From assembly GCA_001447805.1 (NCBI GenBank), contig CP013099.1, forward strand, positions 310,001-374,000: a stretch of 64,000 nt of DNA, written 5' to 3'. Under the pieces are notes generated by a model that was not told the origin of the DNA, did not search any database, and was given only the letters and a program-made list of their open reading frames with translations. Origin of the DNA: Candidatus Tenderia electrophaga (GTDB lineage Bacteria; Pseudomonadota; Gammaproteobacteria; Tenderiales; Tenderiaceae). Of this stretch, positions 40,602 through 49,551 are shown in pieces (the stretch's first letter is position 1; every line of letters starts with the position of its first letter). The translations under genes were made by a program, and so were the position numbers.

Positions 40602-41492
40602 CTAGGGTTTTATTTTCACTCGATTGGCGTTTTCCAATGGTTTCACCAGCGCCGCCGAATCGATTTCACCCAAGTCCGCATCCAGCAAGGCATCGAGATA
40701 ACGGCTTACCTGTTCCGATCCCGGCAGTTTCAGGCCCAGCTGATGTGCCGTGTCGAGCACGATAGCCATGTCCTTTTGATGCAAGCGCGCCTTGAAGCCG
40801 GGTCGATAGTCTTCCGCCAGCATGCGTTGGCCGTGCGCTTCGAGGATCTTGCTGCCGGCGAATCCGCCCAGCAGCGCTTCCCTGACCTTGGCGGGATCGA
40901 CACCGGCGGCGCGGGCGAGGATGAAGGCCTCGCCGATGGCGGCCATGGTCTGGGCCACCACCAGCTGGTTGCAGGCCTTGGCGATCTGGCCGGCGCCGTG
41001 GTCGCCGACGTGGACGATATTCGTGCCGATGCGCTGCAGCACGGGGAGCACGCGCGCAAAGACCTCGCCCTTACCGCCGACCATGATGGACAGGGTGCCG
41101 GCCTCGGCCCCTGCCGTTCCGCCGGAGACCGGGGCATCGAGCATGTCGATACCCTTTTCGTCAAGCTGGGCCGCAATGCCGCGTGTTACGTCCGGTGAGA
41201 TGGTACTCATGTCGATGACGATGGTGCGGCGCGCGGCCCCTTCTATTACGCCGTCGGCGCCGAGGATCACATCTTCCACATCGCCGCTGGCGGAGACATT
41301 GGTGATGATGATATCGCAGTGACGCGCCAGTTCACGCGGACTGGAATAGGTGGTGGCGCCGGCCTCAATGAACGGCGTCAGCGCGGCCTCGCGTCGGGCA
41401 TAAACCGAAACCTCATAGCCGGCCTTGATCAGATTGAAGGCGATGGGGCGGCCCATCAGGCCGAGTCCGATGTATCCAATCCTGCAGCTCAT
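40602..41492 (-). CDS. Beta-hydroxyacid dehydrogenase (GarR/GlxR/HIBADH family)
   Basis: A 296-residue NAD(P)-dependent enzyme. The Rossmann motif IGYIGLGLMGRPIAFNLIKAG is at the N-terminus, the substrate-site motif DAPVSGGTAGAEAGTLSIMVGG near residue 118-140, and the catalytic lysine lies in GQIAKACNQLVVA (Lys about 170). The C-terminal helices (FKARLHQKDMAIVLDTA) match tartronate semialdehyde reductase or 3-hydroxyisobutyrate dehydrogenase; the two cannot be separated here. GAGG six bases before the ATG at 41492 fixes the start; the longer frame to 41696 overlaps the divergent gene and is not used. Confidence 0.93.
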   Translation of the reverse strand: MSCRIGYIGLGLMGRPIAFNLIKAGYEVSVYARREAALTPFIEAGATTYSSPRELARHCDIIITNVSASGDVEDVILGADGVIEGAARRTIVIDMSTISPDVTRGIAAQLDEKGIDMLDAPVSGGTAGAEAGTLSIMVGGKGEVFARVLPVLQRIGTNIVHVGDHGAGQIAKACNQLVVAQTMAAIGEAFILARAAGVDPAKVREALLGGFAGSKILEAHGQRMLAEDYRPGFKARLHQKDMAIVLDTAHQLGLKLPGSEQVSRYLDALLDADLGEIDSAALVKPLENANRVKIKP

Positions 41493-41583
41493 ACGCATCC
41501 TCTGTCCGGCCCGGCGCCTCAGGTCCGATGGGCGCCGTCCGATAGTTATTACACATTTATATAGTGACTCAACTGCCACCCCA

Positions 41584-43650
41584 ATGTCGAAACAGACGCG
41601 CACATTCCGCCCCGGCGGCCTACTGGCACTTGCCGCCATTCTCCTCACGCTTGGCCTGTATGCGCTCGGCAGTCTGACCACGCTGGAAAATATCACTTAT
41701 GACTGGCGTATGAAAACCGTGCGTGGTGACACGGTCGCCCCCGAGGATGTGGCCGTGGTGTTGATCGACGAGGCCTCGCTGCGCGCCTTGGATCCCTTGG
41801 TCGGGCGTTGGCCCTGGCCGCGTTCACTGCATGCCGAGGTGATCGAGTTTCTCGCCTTGGGTAATCCGCGCGCCATTGTCTTCGATATCCTGTTCAGCGA
41901 GGCGGATGCCGGCATGGACGATCGGCGCCTGGCGACGGCGACTGCGACAGCGGGTAATGTGTTTCACGCCATGCAGCTGTATCGCGACAGTGAGGATGAG
42001 ATCAACAGCGCCATGCGTGATCGGACACTGCCGGCGGCGGTGTTGCCGCATGCCATCGGCAGGGCGGAGGGCGGCGCTTACGACAACAATGCCTATACAT
42101 TGCCCATCCCAGCGCTGTGGCCCGCCAGTGCCGGCCTCGGGACGGTGACCATGGAGCCCGATGACGACGGCATTTATCGCCGCGGTCGCCTGTGGCATGA
42201 CTACCACGGCCGGCGCTTCGCTGCGTTGAGCGGTGTCGCCTTGCCGCCGGCCTTATATGAACAGCGCCCTGCGGCGATGCGCCTGAACTACTACGGCTAT
42301 CTCGACAGCTATTCCATGAGCGGTGTGTTGGCCTCGGCGCAGCAACTACTCAACGGCGAGGTGGATGATCTTATCGTCGACCCCTTTGAGTTCGCGGGCA
42401 AGATCGTCTTCATCGGTGCCAGCGCGGTGGGCCTGGAGGACTTGAAGGCCACGCCCTTGGCAGCCAACACGCCGGGTGTGATGCTGCACGCCACGGCCGC
42501 CGCCAATCTACTGAGTGGCGATGTGCTTACACAGGTGCCGCCGAGCCTGACCGTGTTCATCGCTATGCTGGCGGCGGCGTTGGTGTGCTTCTGGGTACTG
42601 TACTTCAATGCCCTGTTGATTAAGGTTCTGTTACCCCTGCTTGGTGCCGCGCTTTACGTAGGGATTGCTGTGATTGCCTTTCGCCACAACCTGGTGCTGG
42701 AGATGGCCGCCCCCCTGCTGGCGATCGTGTTGGCGGCCGTATTCAGCTCGACCTATCTGCTGTTTACCGAAGGACGCGACAAGCGCCGCGTGCGCACCAT
42801 GTTGAGCCAGTATGTGTCGCCGGCGGTATTGAGCAGCGTGGTGGATTCCTATGAGGAGCATCTCAGCGCCGAAGTGGGTAGCGACGAGGAGCTATCCATT
42901 TTGTTTTCCGATATTCGTGGTTTCACCAGTCTGTCGGAGGCCATGCCGCCGCACAGGGTGGTGGAGATGTTGAACCACTATTTTTCCGTCATGACCGAGG
43001 CCATCTTCGAGCAACGGGGCACCATTGATAAGTTCATCGGCGACGCCATTATGGCCTTTTGGGGGGCGCCGCTGCCCGAGCCGCGCCACGCCGAACTCGC
43101 CTTACAGGCGGCCATGGAGATGCATCGCCGCCTGGCATCGGTCAACCAATGGCTGGCGGCGCGGGATTATCCCGCCATCCAGATCGGTATCGGCATTCAC
43201 ACGGGCAGGGTGATCCTGGGCAATATCGGTTCGGTGCAAAAGCTGGATTACACCATCATCGGCGATAACGTCAATCTGGCCTCGCGTTTGGAGGGGCTGA
43301 CCAAACAGTACGGTGCCGCCATCGTGATTTCCGAATTCACCTACCGCCAATTGCGCCAGCCCTTACCGTGCTACGTGCTGGATCTGGTGCGGGTCAAGGG
43401 CAAGCATGTCCCGATCCGCATCTTGGCCCCCATTCTCGAGCTTGACCCGGACTCGGCGGCACATCAGGCCGAGCTGTGTCGGCGCGCCTTCGATGCCTAT
43501 GTGCAGCAACAGTGGGCGAGCGCCATCGAGTTGTACCAACAACTGAGCCAGGAAGTATTGGCCGACATCTTCATCCGGCGTTGCCGGGCCTACCAAGAAC
43601 AGCCGCCGGCGCACGGCTGGGACGGCGTGTTTATCATGACCAGCAAATAA
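41584..43650 (+). CDS. CHASE2-domain class III nucleotide cyclase
   Basis: A 688-residue membrane protein. A signal-anchor helix (GGLLALAAILLTLGLYALGS) is followed by an extracytoplasmic CHASE2 sensor (about 35-330; DWRMKTVRG, VVLIDEASL, GRWPWPRSLHAEVI, RAIVFDILFSEAD), then three membrane helices (about 330-400) and a class III cyclase domain (about 440-620). The two metal aspartates are in LFSDIRGFTSLSE and FIGDAIMAFWGAP, and YTIIGDNVNLASRLEG is the base/transition-state segment; the Lys and Asp present point to adenylate rather than guanylate cyclase. It starts a run of four same-strand genes and may signal envelope state. Confidence 0.93.
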   Translation: MSKQTRTFRPGGLLALAAILLTLGLYALGSLTTLENITYDWRMKTVRGDTVAPEDVAVVLIDEASLRALDPLVGRWPWPRSLHAEVIEFLALGNPRAIVFDILFSEADAGMDDRRLATATATAGNVFHAMQLYRDSEDEINSAMRDRTLPAAVLPHAIGRAEGGAYDNNAYTLPIPALWPASAGLGTVTMEPDDDGIYRRGRLWHDYHGRRFAALSGVALPPALYEQRPAAMRLNYYGYLDSYSMSGVLASAQQLLNGEVDDLIVDPFEFAGKIVFIGASAVGLEDLKATPLAANTPGVMLHATAAANLLSGDVLTQVPPSLTVFIAMLAAALVCFWVLYFNALLIKVLLPLLGAALYVGIAVIAFRHNLVLEMAAPLLAIVLAAVFSSTYLLFTEGRDKRRVRTMLSQYVSPAVLSSVVDSYEEHLSAEVGSDEELSILFSDIRGFTSLSEAMPPHRVVEMLNHYFSVMTEAIFEQRGTIDKFIGDAIMAFWGAPLPEPRHAELALQAAMEMHRRLASVNQWLAARDYPAIQIGIGIHTGRVILGNIGSVQKLDYTIIGDNVNLASRLEGLTKQYGAAIVISEFTYRQLRQPLPCYVLDLVRVKGKHVPIRILAPILELDPDSAAHQAELCRRAFDAYVQQQWASAIELYQQLSQEVLADIFIRRCRAYQEQPPAHGWDGVFIMTSK

Positions 43651-43705
43651 AGAAATTGTTGGCTGGGCCGATTTGTATCAACAGAATCAAAGTGGGAGTT
43701 CGGTG

Positions 43706-44185
43706 ATGCGAAGCAGACTCATTCTGGCCCTGATGGCCCTCATCCTGGTCGGCAATCTGGCCCAGGCCGAGAGCGGCTATATTCGCGCCCGTGAGGCCAA
43801 GGTGGTCAGCGCGCCTTCGGCGGCCGCTGAATTGGTGATGGCGCTACCTAAGGGCACCGAAGTGGACATCCTGCAGCGCCAGGGGCGTTGGCTGGAGGTG
43901 CAGTCAGGTGGGCGGCAGGGTTGGGTGTCCGGTCTGCTGGTGGGCGATGAGCCGCCCATGAACAAGATCAATGTGCTCGGCGGGGAAGACGCCGGGACCT
44001 TGGGACAGTCGGCGCGCCGGCGCGCCTCGGTGGCGATTTCGGCCGCCGCCGCCCGCGGCCTGCGCAGTGACGAGCGTGCCCGGCAAAGCGACGCCGGCGT
44101 GGCGGATTTCGGCGCCGTACGCCAATTGGAGTCTATGGGTGTCTCGGAGGATGAGGCGGTGGAATTTATGGAACAACCGCATTGA
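43706..44185 (+). CDS. Periplasmic SH3b-domain protein
   Basis: A 159-residue secreted protein: signal peptide (LILALMALILVGNLAQA), then one bacterial SH3 domain (about 25-80; YIRAREAKVVSAPS, LPKGTEVDILQRQGRWLEVQSGGRQGWVSGLLV, key residues G, T, W, V, G, W, V). The remainder is alanine- and arginine-rich and less ordered. SH3b domains often bind peptidoglycan or mediate protein contacts. The stop overlaps the start of the M48 peptidase gene, so these two are coupled. Confidence 0.88.
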   Translation: MRSRLILALMALILVGNLAQAESGYIRAREAKVVSAPSAAAELVMALPKGTEVDILQRQGRWLEVQSGGRQGWVSGLLVGDEPPMNKINVLGGEDAGTLGQSARRRASVAISAAAARGLRSDERARQSDAGVADFGAVRQLESMGVSEDEAVEFMEQPH

Positions 44186-45042
44186 AACATCATATCTTGC
44201 AGCCAGGGACGGCGGCCCTCGTGCTGTTTGCATTCACCAGCCTGATATCGGCGTGTGCGTCTGCCCCGCAAGGCGACGGCCAGGCGTTCCGTCATCGTGT
44301 CCACACGCACATGCTACGTAACACCAGCGCCGAGGATGTCCGTGCCGAAATCAACTTCGGTCGTGATGTGGCGGCGCGCGTGCTGGGGCGTTTTCCCCTG
44401 CTGAGAGACGCGCCGCTGACGCGCTATGTCAACCTGGTGGGCACTGCCCTCGCAGTCCAAGCCGGGCGGCCTGAATTGACGTTCCACTTCGCCGTGCTCG
44501 ACAGTGACAGCGTCAATGCCTATTCCGCTCCCGGCGGCTATATCTTCATCACCCGCGGCGCCCTGGCCATGGCCGAGGACGAGGCCGAACTGGCCGCCGT
44601 GTTGGCCCATGAGATCGCCCATGTCAGTCAGCGCCACATCGTCGCGGCCTTGAATATCCGCGCCGGTGACGACAGCGGCGCCGCCGGCATGGGCAGGATG
44701 CTCAGCGCCGGCACCGATACCGCCCGGGTTGCCTTCATGCAGGCGCTGGATCAGGCGGTGAAGATTTTGTTTGAAAGCGGTTACAGCCAACAGGACGAAT
44801 TGGAATCCGATCGCATCGCCACCTTGTTGCTCAGCGATAGCGGGCTTGATCCACTGGCACTGCGCCGCTATCTGGCGCGTGTCCACAGTCACAGCGATGA
44901 AGACCCGGCGCTCAATACCACCCATCCACCTTCGCAACAGCGCCTGCAGCGTCTTGATCGCCTGATCACGGAAGAAGGCTTGGCCGAGCTCGAGCTGGCC
45001 ACAAACACAACAAGGTTTGAACGCTATGTCAAAATTCAATAG
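44182..45042 (+). CDS. M48-family metalloprotease lipoprotein
   Basis: A 286-residue protein with an N-terminal lipobox (FTSLISACASAP, Cys about 25), so probably anchored to a periplasmic membrane face. The zinc protease motif HEIAH lies in AAVLAHEIAHVSQRHI and the third ligand Glu in DELESDRIATLLL, the pattern of M48/BepA-like peptidases. BepA-type enzymes process misfolded outer-membrane proteins, and the gene downstream codes for an outer-membrane protein. The start appears to be the TTG at 44182, overlapping the previous stop (TTGA). No TPR domain is present, unlike full BepA. Confidence 0.92.
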   Translation: MKHHILQPGTAALVLFAFTSLISACASAPQGDGQAFRHRVHTHMLRNTSAEDVRAEINFGRDVAARVLGRFPLLRDAPLTRYVNLVGTALAVQAGRPELTFHFAVLDSDSVNAYSAPGGYIFITRGALAMAEDEAELAAVLAHEIAHVSQRHIVAALNIRAGDDSGAAGMGRMLSAGTDTARVAFMQALDQAVKILFESGYSQQDELESDRIATLLLSDSGLDPLALRRYLARVHSHSDEDPALNTTHPPSQQRLQRLDRLITEEGLAELELATNTTRFERYVKIQ

Positions 45043-46288
45043 TACATGGACGTGGGTCGCCTTGGTGGCGGCGGGCGTGGCGCAGGCGGATGACAATCAC
45101 TATATCAACATGCTGGTGGGCGACCGCGCCGCGGGCATGGGCGGCGCCTACACCGCGGTGGCGGATGACACCGCCGGACTGTTCTACAATCCGGCCGGCA
45201 TCGTCTACGCGCCGGGCTCCAGCCTATCGGGCAGCATGAACGCCTATCAGGAAACCACTACCCGTTATGCGGCGGTGCTGGGCGGTGAATACGATTGGGA
45301 GCGCAGTTCCGGCACCTTGTTGCCCAATTTCTTCGGCATCGTCCAGCCCCTGGGCAAGGGCATGTTCGGCTTTTCCTATGCCGTGCCCAATTCCATCGAG
45401 GAGGATCAGGACCAGATCTTTCCCAATATCGCCACCAGCCTGGGTACCGCCCAGAGTTTCATCATCAATTTCAATAACAGCGACAACACCTATCAGTTCG
45501 GACCGTCCTATGCCTATCCGATTAGTGAGCGCCTGTCCGTCGGCGCGACGCTGTATTTTCACTATCGCCAGCAGCAGCGTATCAGTAACACCATCCTGAC
45601 CTACTCGGGGGACCGGCTGTGGAGCAACGCCTATTACGAGCTGGAAGAGACGGGTGTCAGGCCGGTGCTGGGGATAAGCTGGTCGCCGCTGGAACAGCTC
45701 GCCCTGGGCGCCAGTGTCAGTCAGATCGATGTCTTCGACAGTGAAATCACCATGCATCAGGCCTGCCTGGGTGCCAACGGCGCAACGTATAGCGCCAGCA
45801 GTTTGTGTCAGTCGGGCGACATCCTGAACCATCAGGTCATCCATTCCACCCTTCAGGGTGAGTATCCCTTGAATATCAACGTGGGGGCGGCCTGGTTTGC
45901 CAGCGATGCCCTGCTGTTTGCCGCTGATCTCAAATACTTCGGCAGTGCCGGCAGTGGTGTCGAGGCCCGTGTCAGTGTGACTAATCTGGCCTTGGGCGTG
46001 GAATATTATCTAACCCCGCGTTGGGCCCTGCGCGGCGGCTTATATAGCGATTTTGCCAATACGCCTGATTTGCAAAGTGGATTTAGCGCCTATAATCAAG
46101 CGGAACATATCGATCTCTATGGGGTGGCGCTGAGTGTCGGCCACTTTACCCGTAACTCCTCTTTAAGCGTCGGCTTCAACTACGCCAGCGGCAGCGGTAA
46201 GGCCCAAATCGTCTCCGGCTCCGCCGTGCTGCAGGATGTGGAAATGGAAAGCCTGGGCATCTTTATGGCCGCTTCCTATACCTATTAA
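45026..46288 (+). CDS. Outer-membrane protein transport family (FadL/OmpP1-like)
   Basis: A 420-residue beta-barrel precursor. A short signal sequence (WTWVALVAAGVAQA) precedes the conserved N-terminus MLVGDRAAGMGGAYTAVADDTAGLFYNPAGI, the hallmark of the OmpP1/FadL/TodX family that moves hydrophobic compounds across the outer membrane. The chain alternates in beta fashion and ends FMAASYTY with a C-terminal aromatic. The ATG at 45026 lies inside the M48 coding end, so it probably belongs to the same operon; an alternative ATG is nine bases upstream. The substrate cannot be read from sequence. Confidence 0.85.
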   Translation: MSKFNSTWTWVALVAAGVAQADDNHYINMLVGDRAAGMGGAYTAVADDTAGLFYNPAGIVYAPGSSLSGSMNAYQETTTRYAAVLGGEYDWERSSGTLLPNFFGIVQPLGKGMFGFSYAVPNSIEEDQDQIFPNIATSLGTAQSFIINFNNSDNTYQFGPSYAYPISERLSVGATLYFHYRQQQRISNTILTYSGDRLWSNAYYELEETGVRPVLGISWSPLEQLALGASVSQIDVFDSEITMHQACLGANGATYSASSLCQSGDILNHQVIHSTLQGEYPLNINVGAAWFASDALLFAADLKYFGSAGSGVEARVSVTNLALGVEYYLTPRWALRGGLYSDFANTPDLQSGFSAYNQAEHIDLYGVALSVGHFTRNSSLSVGFNYASGSGKAQIVSGSAVLQDVEMESLGIFMAASYTY

Positions 46289-46438
46289 GCCGATCCGCCC
46301 GCCTTTCCCAGCTTTGTCTATGTTATGCGACTATTGGTCGCTGATGTTTATTTACGAACTTTATAATATGATTACACGGGTATCGGCGTCGGGTGGAACG
46401 CAGCGCAAACAGCAGGCAGGGCTGCCAGGAGTATCAGT

Positions 46439-46840
46439 ATGGCGATTCAGGTTAATTATATCGACGGTGGCGTGGGCGTAGAGATTCTATTCTCCGGGTT
46501 TGTCAGTGGCACGGACATTCTGCGCTATCGTGGCGATTTGTATACACCGGAACGGCTCGACAAACAGCGCTACCAGCTCATAGACCGCTCGCAGTGCCAG
46601 AAATATTTCGTCAGCAACGGCGATATCAAACGTATCGCCGAGATCGATGCGCAAGCGGCCGCCATCAAACCGGGCATTGTCATCGCCATTGTGTCGCCCA
46701 GCGAGATGTTGCAGCGCGCCGCGGAGATATGGAAGTCCTACCTGGACAAGGCTGGTTTTGTCGTGGCGCTGTTCGACGATCGCAACGCCGCCATCGCCTG
46801 GATCGAATCCCGCCTGGGCGCAAAGATCCCGCTAGACTGA
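46439..46840 (+). CDS. STAS/SpoIIAA-like protein of unknown function
   Basis: A 133-residue cytoplasmic protein without a signal or membrane segment. The pattern (short beta start MAIQVNYIDGGVGVEILFSG, YQLIDRSQCQKYFVSNGDIKR, then IVIAIVSPSEMLQRAAEIWK and FDDRNAAIAWIESRL) is that of STAS/SpoIIAA-like alpha-beta folds often seen near regulators. The assignment is by pattern only. A GGAG lies upstream of the ATG. It converges with the next gene with a nine-base overlap. Confidence 0.6.
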   Translation: MAIQVNYIDGGVGVEILFSGFVSGTDILRYRGDLYTPERLDKQRYQLIDRSQCQKYFVSNGDIKRIAEIDAQAAAIKPGIVIAIVSPSEMLQRAAEIWKSYLDKAGFVVALFDDRNAAIAWIESRLGAKIPLD

Positions 46841-47272
46841 GGCCATTCTGATCCGGCTTGTCGCCTTGCTGATTTCCACCAGGCGTTGGCCGAGCAATAC
46901 GATGCCGACAAACCCGCCTACCGAGGCCAAGGCCATGGCGGTGCCGACGGTGGTGCTGCCCTGGGTGAACAGATGGTAGCTCTGCACCCCGCATAAAAAG
47001 CCTATGAACAGGGCGATACCCAGGGCGAGGATGTGGTTGCTGCTGTCGAGTTGCGCCGCCTTGTGCTGGGTTAGGTTCTTCACCGCGTCGGCCAGTAAGA
47101 TATCGTTCTGCAGTCTGCCGGCAACGATCACTTCGTCACCGTGGGCGACCTTGTCGGCCAGATCACGGTGTAGCCTTAGCTTGCCATCGCCCAGGAGGCA
47201 CTCCACCGCGCCGCGTTGATCATCTACTGGCTGCAATCCGCTGACCTGCCCCCGTTTTATTTCAATGTGCAT
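46832..47272 (-). CDS. Membrane protein of unknown function (146 residues)
   Basis: The N-terminal 70 residues look like a small beta domain (VSGLQPVDDQRGAVECLLGD, HGDEVIVAGRLQNDILLADAVKNLT), similar to OB-fold/NfeD patterns. Two membrane helices follow (about 82-100, LALGIALFIGFLCGVQSYHLF, and 108-128, VGTAMALASVGGFVGIVLLGQ). I do not recognise the family. It starts with ATG at 47272 and overlaps the plus-strand neighbour at the 3' end. Confidence 0.68.
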   Translation of the reverse strand: MHIEIKRGQVSGLQPVDDQRGAVECLLGDGKLRLHRDLADKVAHGDEVIVAGRLQNDILLADAVKNLTQHKAAQLDSSNHILALGIALFIGFLCGVQSYHLFTQGSTTVGTAMALASVGGFVGIVLLGQRLVEISKATSRIRMASV

Positions 47273-47407
47273 TCGATGTCCCGCTTTTATTGGTTATTCA
47301 TTAGTGAGAGTATGGATCTAAAGACAGTCGCAGGGCGAATTAGTTCCCGCCGATAAAAAGGCGTCTGTCGGATTTAGTACAGATCCGGCGCTGCCGGCGG
47401 CGCGGGC

Positions 47408-48280
47408 TTAGGGCCGGTTTTCCAGGTAGGACCAGGGGTTATCGGCGGATTGGTCGAACAAGGCCTCCCAGTTGACGTCGCGATGGTCATAGCCACCGTC
47501 GAAGTATTGGTAGCTGCCGTTGGAGCCGCCCGGGCCGTCGCCGTCGGCGTAGGTGTAGCGGCCGCCGCTGACGGCGCTGGTCTGGACATCGGTGGCCATG
47601 TCGAAAGCGCCCACGTTCACGCCGTTGGCGTCGGTAACATCCATGCTGTTACTGATCAGGCCCGCCGTGGAGGCGTCGTCATAACCGCTGTTGCGCATAT
47701 CGATGGAAAACGCCGCGGTGATCTCGCTGGTGCTGAGGGATTGGGTGATAAGAGCCTTGCGGTCGTAGCGGTCTTTCAGGTATTCCATGCGAATTTCACC
47801 GTCGCTGACGATCTGGCGAACCAGTACCCGCCTGGGATTGGCTTCGGCATTGGCGGTGTTGATGCCGGGGTCGCGGTTAAGTGGGTCGCGGCCGTTGCCG
47901 CCGGAGGTGCCGGCGAAGCCCAATACGCCGCCGTCGCCGCCGACCGCCGAACCCGAGCCGCCGGGAAAGGCGCGGTAGCCGGCCTCAATGAAGGTTTCTT
48001 GTATGAATCCGTCCGCCTCGTCACCGATAATCATATGGTAGAACACGTCGCCGGACTCCGGGTCGGCGACCAACTCGGGAAGCTGAAAGATACCCTCCGT
48101 CAGATACGGGGTCTGGCCCTCTACGAAGGAGGCGCCGTGAACACTATGGGTGACCATGATGGCACGGTCGCCCACGGGTTGAAAATTCAGACTGAATTCG
48201 GCCGTGGCCGGCGCCGCGACTGAGGTCAGCAGGACGCCGACAGCTAGATTGAATGATGCTTTGTAAGCGTTTCTTGTCAT
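47408..48280 (-). CDS. Secreted protein of unknown function (290 residues)
   Basis: A signal peptide (FNLAVGVLLTSVAAPATA) is followed by a 260-residue mature region without cysteines, with glycine-rich loops (SGSAVGGDGGVLGFAGTSGGNG) and an acidic, tyrosine-rich C-terminus (GSYQYFDGGYDHRDVNWEAL). No PEP-CTERM or other anchor is visible. I do not recognise the family. It stands alone, preceded by an AT-rich region likely to contain its promoter. Confidence 0.72.
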   Translation of the reverse strand: MTRNAYKASFNLAVGVLLTSVAAPATAEFSLNFQPVGDRAIMVTHSVHGASFVEGQTPYLTEGIFQLPELVADPESGDVFYHMIIGDEADGFIQETFIEAGYRAFPGGSGSAVGGDGGVLGFAGTSGGNGRDPLNRDPGINTANAEANPRRVLVRQIVSDGEIRMEYLKDRYDRKALITQSLSTSEITAAFSIDMRNSGYDDASTAGLISNSMDVTDANGVNVGAFDMATDVQTSAVSGGRYTYADGDGPGGSNGSYQYFDGGYDHRDVNWEALFDQSADNPWSYLENRP

Positions 48281-48571
48281 TTAATCTCGCTCACTGAATA
48301 TGCGCGAGTAACACGACAACTCGCCCGGCATAAAAATGAATTCTATTTCATCCGCATAATTAACTGTAGCCCCGTTGTCCGTAAAATCAATTTTGTAACG
48401 CGACTTTCCATTTGACGGCAAGCTATATAACGCAGAGTTTGGGACAATGAGGCGGCGTTATTGTTCTAATATTGTTTCGATACCGTTAACCCCACGCAGT
48501 TAAAGTTACCATTCAATATGCGATAGATAAAGTGCTATTTGGCCGTGCAATTTCTTAACAGTATCGCGAGT
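48281..48571. promoter_or_regulatory. AT-rich divergent intergenic region
   Basis: About 290 bases between two outward-facing genes for secreted or envelope proteins. GCGAGT-AACACGACA-ACTCGC near 48303 is a short inverted repeat close to the left gene. Several AT-rich blocks (TAAAATCAATTTTGTAAC, TAATATTGTTTCGAT) could serve as promoter parts, but I cannot assign pairs. Confidence 0.4.
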
Positions 48572-49210
48572 ATGGTAAAACAATGCGTATATCGCCAAGC
48601 CGCCGGCAGAGCCCTTGAATACAGTGCGCAGGCGCTGCGACGGGGGCCTCTATGGGGCCTGGCGTTGTTTGTCCTGTGTATAGGGCAGGCCGGCGCGACG
48701 GATAGGCATTTGGCGCTATATGTCGGCAAATACAGCGATGATCGCCTGGGCGACGTGCTGGTGAGCAAGCCCATTGATTATCTGGATTCTTATATGGTTA
48801 CAGTCGCCCTGGGGCGCGCCTTTGCGTTTGCCAGCCCAAGCCACCAATGGGAATGGGAGGCCCAGCTGGTCAAGCATTTTAGCCGTCAGCATCATTGGGA
48901 GTTGAATGCCCTGGTGATTTATCGTTGGCAGCGTTTCCCCTGGCACAGGGTATTGCGTACCACGCTGGCGCTTGGTGACGGCCTGTCCTATGCCAGCGAA
49001 GTGCCGCCGCTGGAGGCGGCCAGCCATACAAATGAAGGCGCCACCCGCCTGCTCAACTACATCCTGGTCGAGATGACCGCTGCGCCGCCACAGGTCACGG
49101 ATTGGAGCCTGGTCGTGCGGGTGCATCATCGTTCCGGTGTATACGGCCTGTTTGACGATGTGGAAGGTGGCTCCAACGTGATCGGTGTCGGCATCAAATT
49201 TCACTTCTGA
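48572..49210 (+). CDS. PagL-like outer-membrane barrel protein (acyloxyacyl hydrolase family)
   Basis: A 212-residue envelope protein. A signal sequence (GLALFVLCIGQAGA) leads into a barrel pattern ending VIGVGIKFHF with a C-terminal Phe. The segment VRVHHRSGVYGLFDDVEGGSN contains the His-x-Ser arrangement and the downstream G-S-N of the PagL/lipid-A deacylase-like family, where His and Ser are catalytic. Whether this one is active on lipid A is inference. The start is likely the ATG at 48572; an earlier TTG exists at 48539. Confidence 0.72.
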   Translation: MVKQCVYRQAAGRALEYSAQALRRGPLWGLALFVLCIGQAGATDRHLALYVGKYSDDRLGDVLVSKPIDYLDSYMVTVALGRAFAFASPSHQWEWEAQLVKHFSRQHHWELNALVIYRWQRFPWHRVLRTTLALGDGLSYASEVPPLEAASHTNEGATRLLNYILVEMTAAPPQVTDWSLVVRVHHRSGVYGLFDDVEGGSNVIGVGIKFHF

Positions 49211-49408
49211 GCATAATCGCAGACGCCTTGCGGGAAGGTCTCGCGCAGGCGCCGAATTTGAGGGACGTCAAAGCGGACCGTGCTAAAGGTCCCGTCCTGC
49301 AAGGCCCGGGCAACGGGCTGCACATACTGCACCCCCCGGCTGCTTAAACGCGCACCCGGCCAATACCAATAGGGCGCTCAACCAAAGCGTCAAAGCTATT
49401 CTTCCCAT
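49201..49408 (-). pseudogene. Small lipoprotein gene with a frameshift in a G run
   Basis: From the ATG at 49408 the minus strand reads MGRIALTLWLSALLVLAGCA, a good lipoprotein signal with Cys at about 19, then FKQPGG. A run of six G then shifts frame and the original frame stops early. If one G is removed, the reading continues VQYVQPVARALQDGTFSTVR and FDVPQIRRLRETFPQGVCDYAQK to a stop at 49201. That tail resembles the C-terminal end of DUF6351 proteins (RLxxxFPxGVCDY). It is either a real indel in a homopolymer or a sequencing error. Confidence 0.55.
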
Positions 49409-49551
49409 GGCGTCACAATAGCGCATCTATTATCAGCATTCCCGCATCGACACATGCGTATGTTCTGAATTACTTTCCGGCCCTTTGTCCCCGCGGTTGC
49501 GACCACGGCCCCTGGACTTGTCTTTCCGAAACCTCATCTATACTGAAACGT

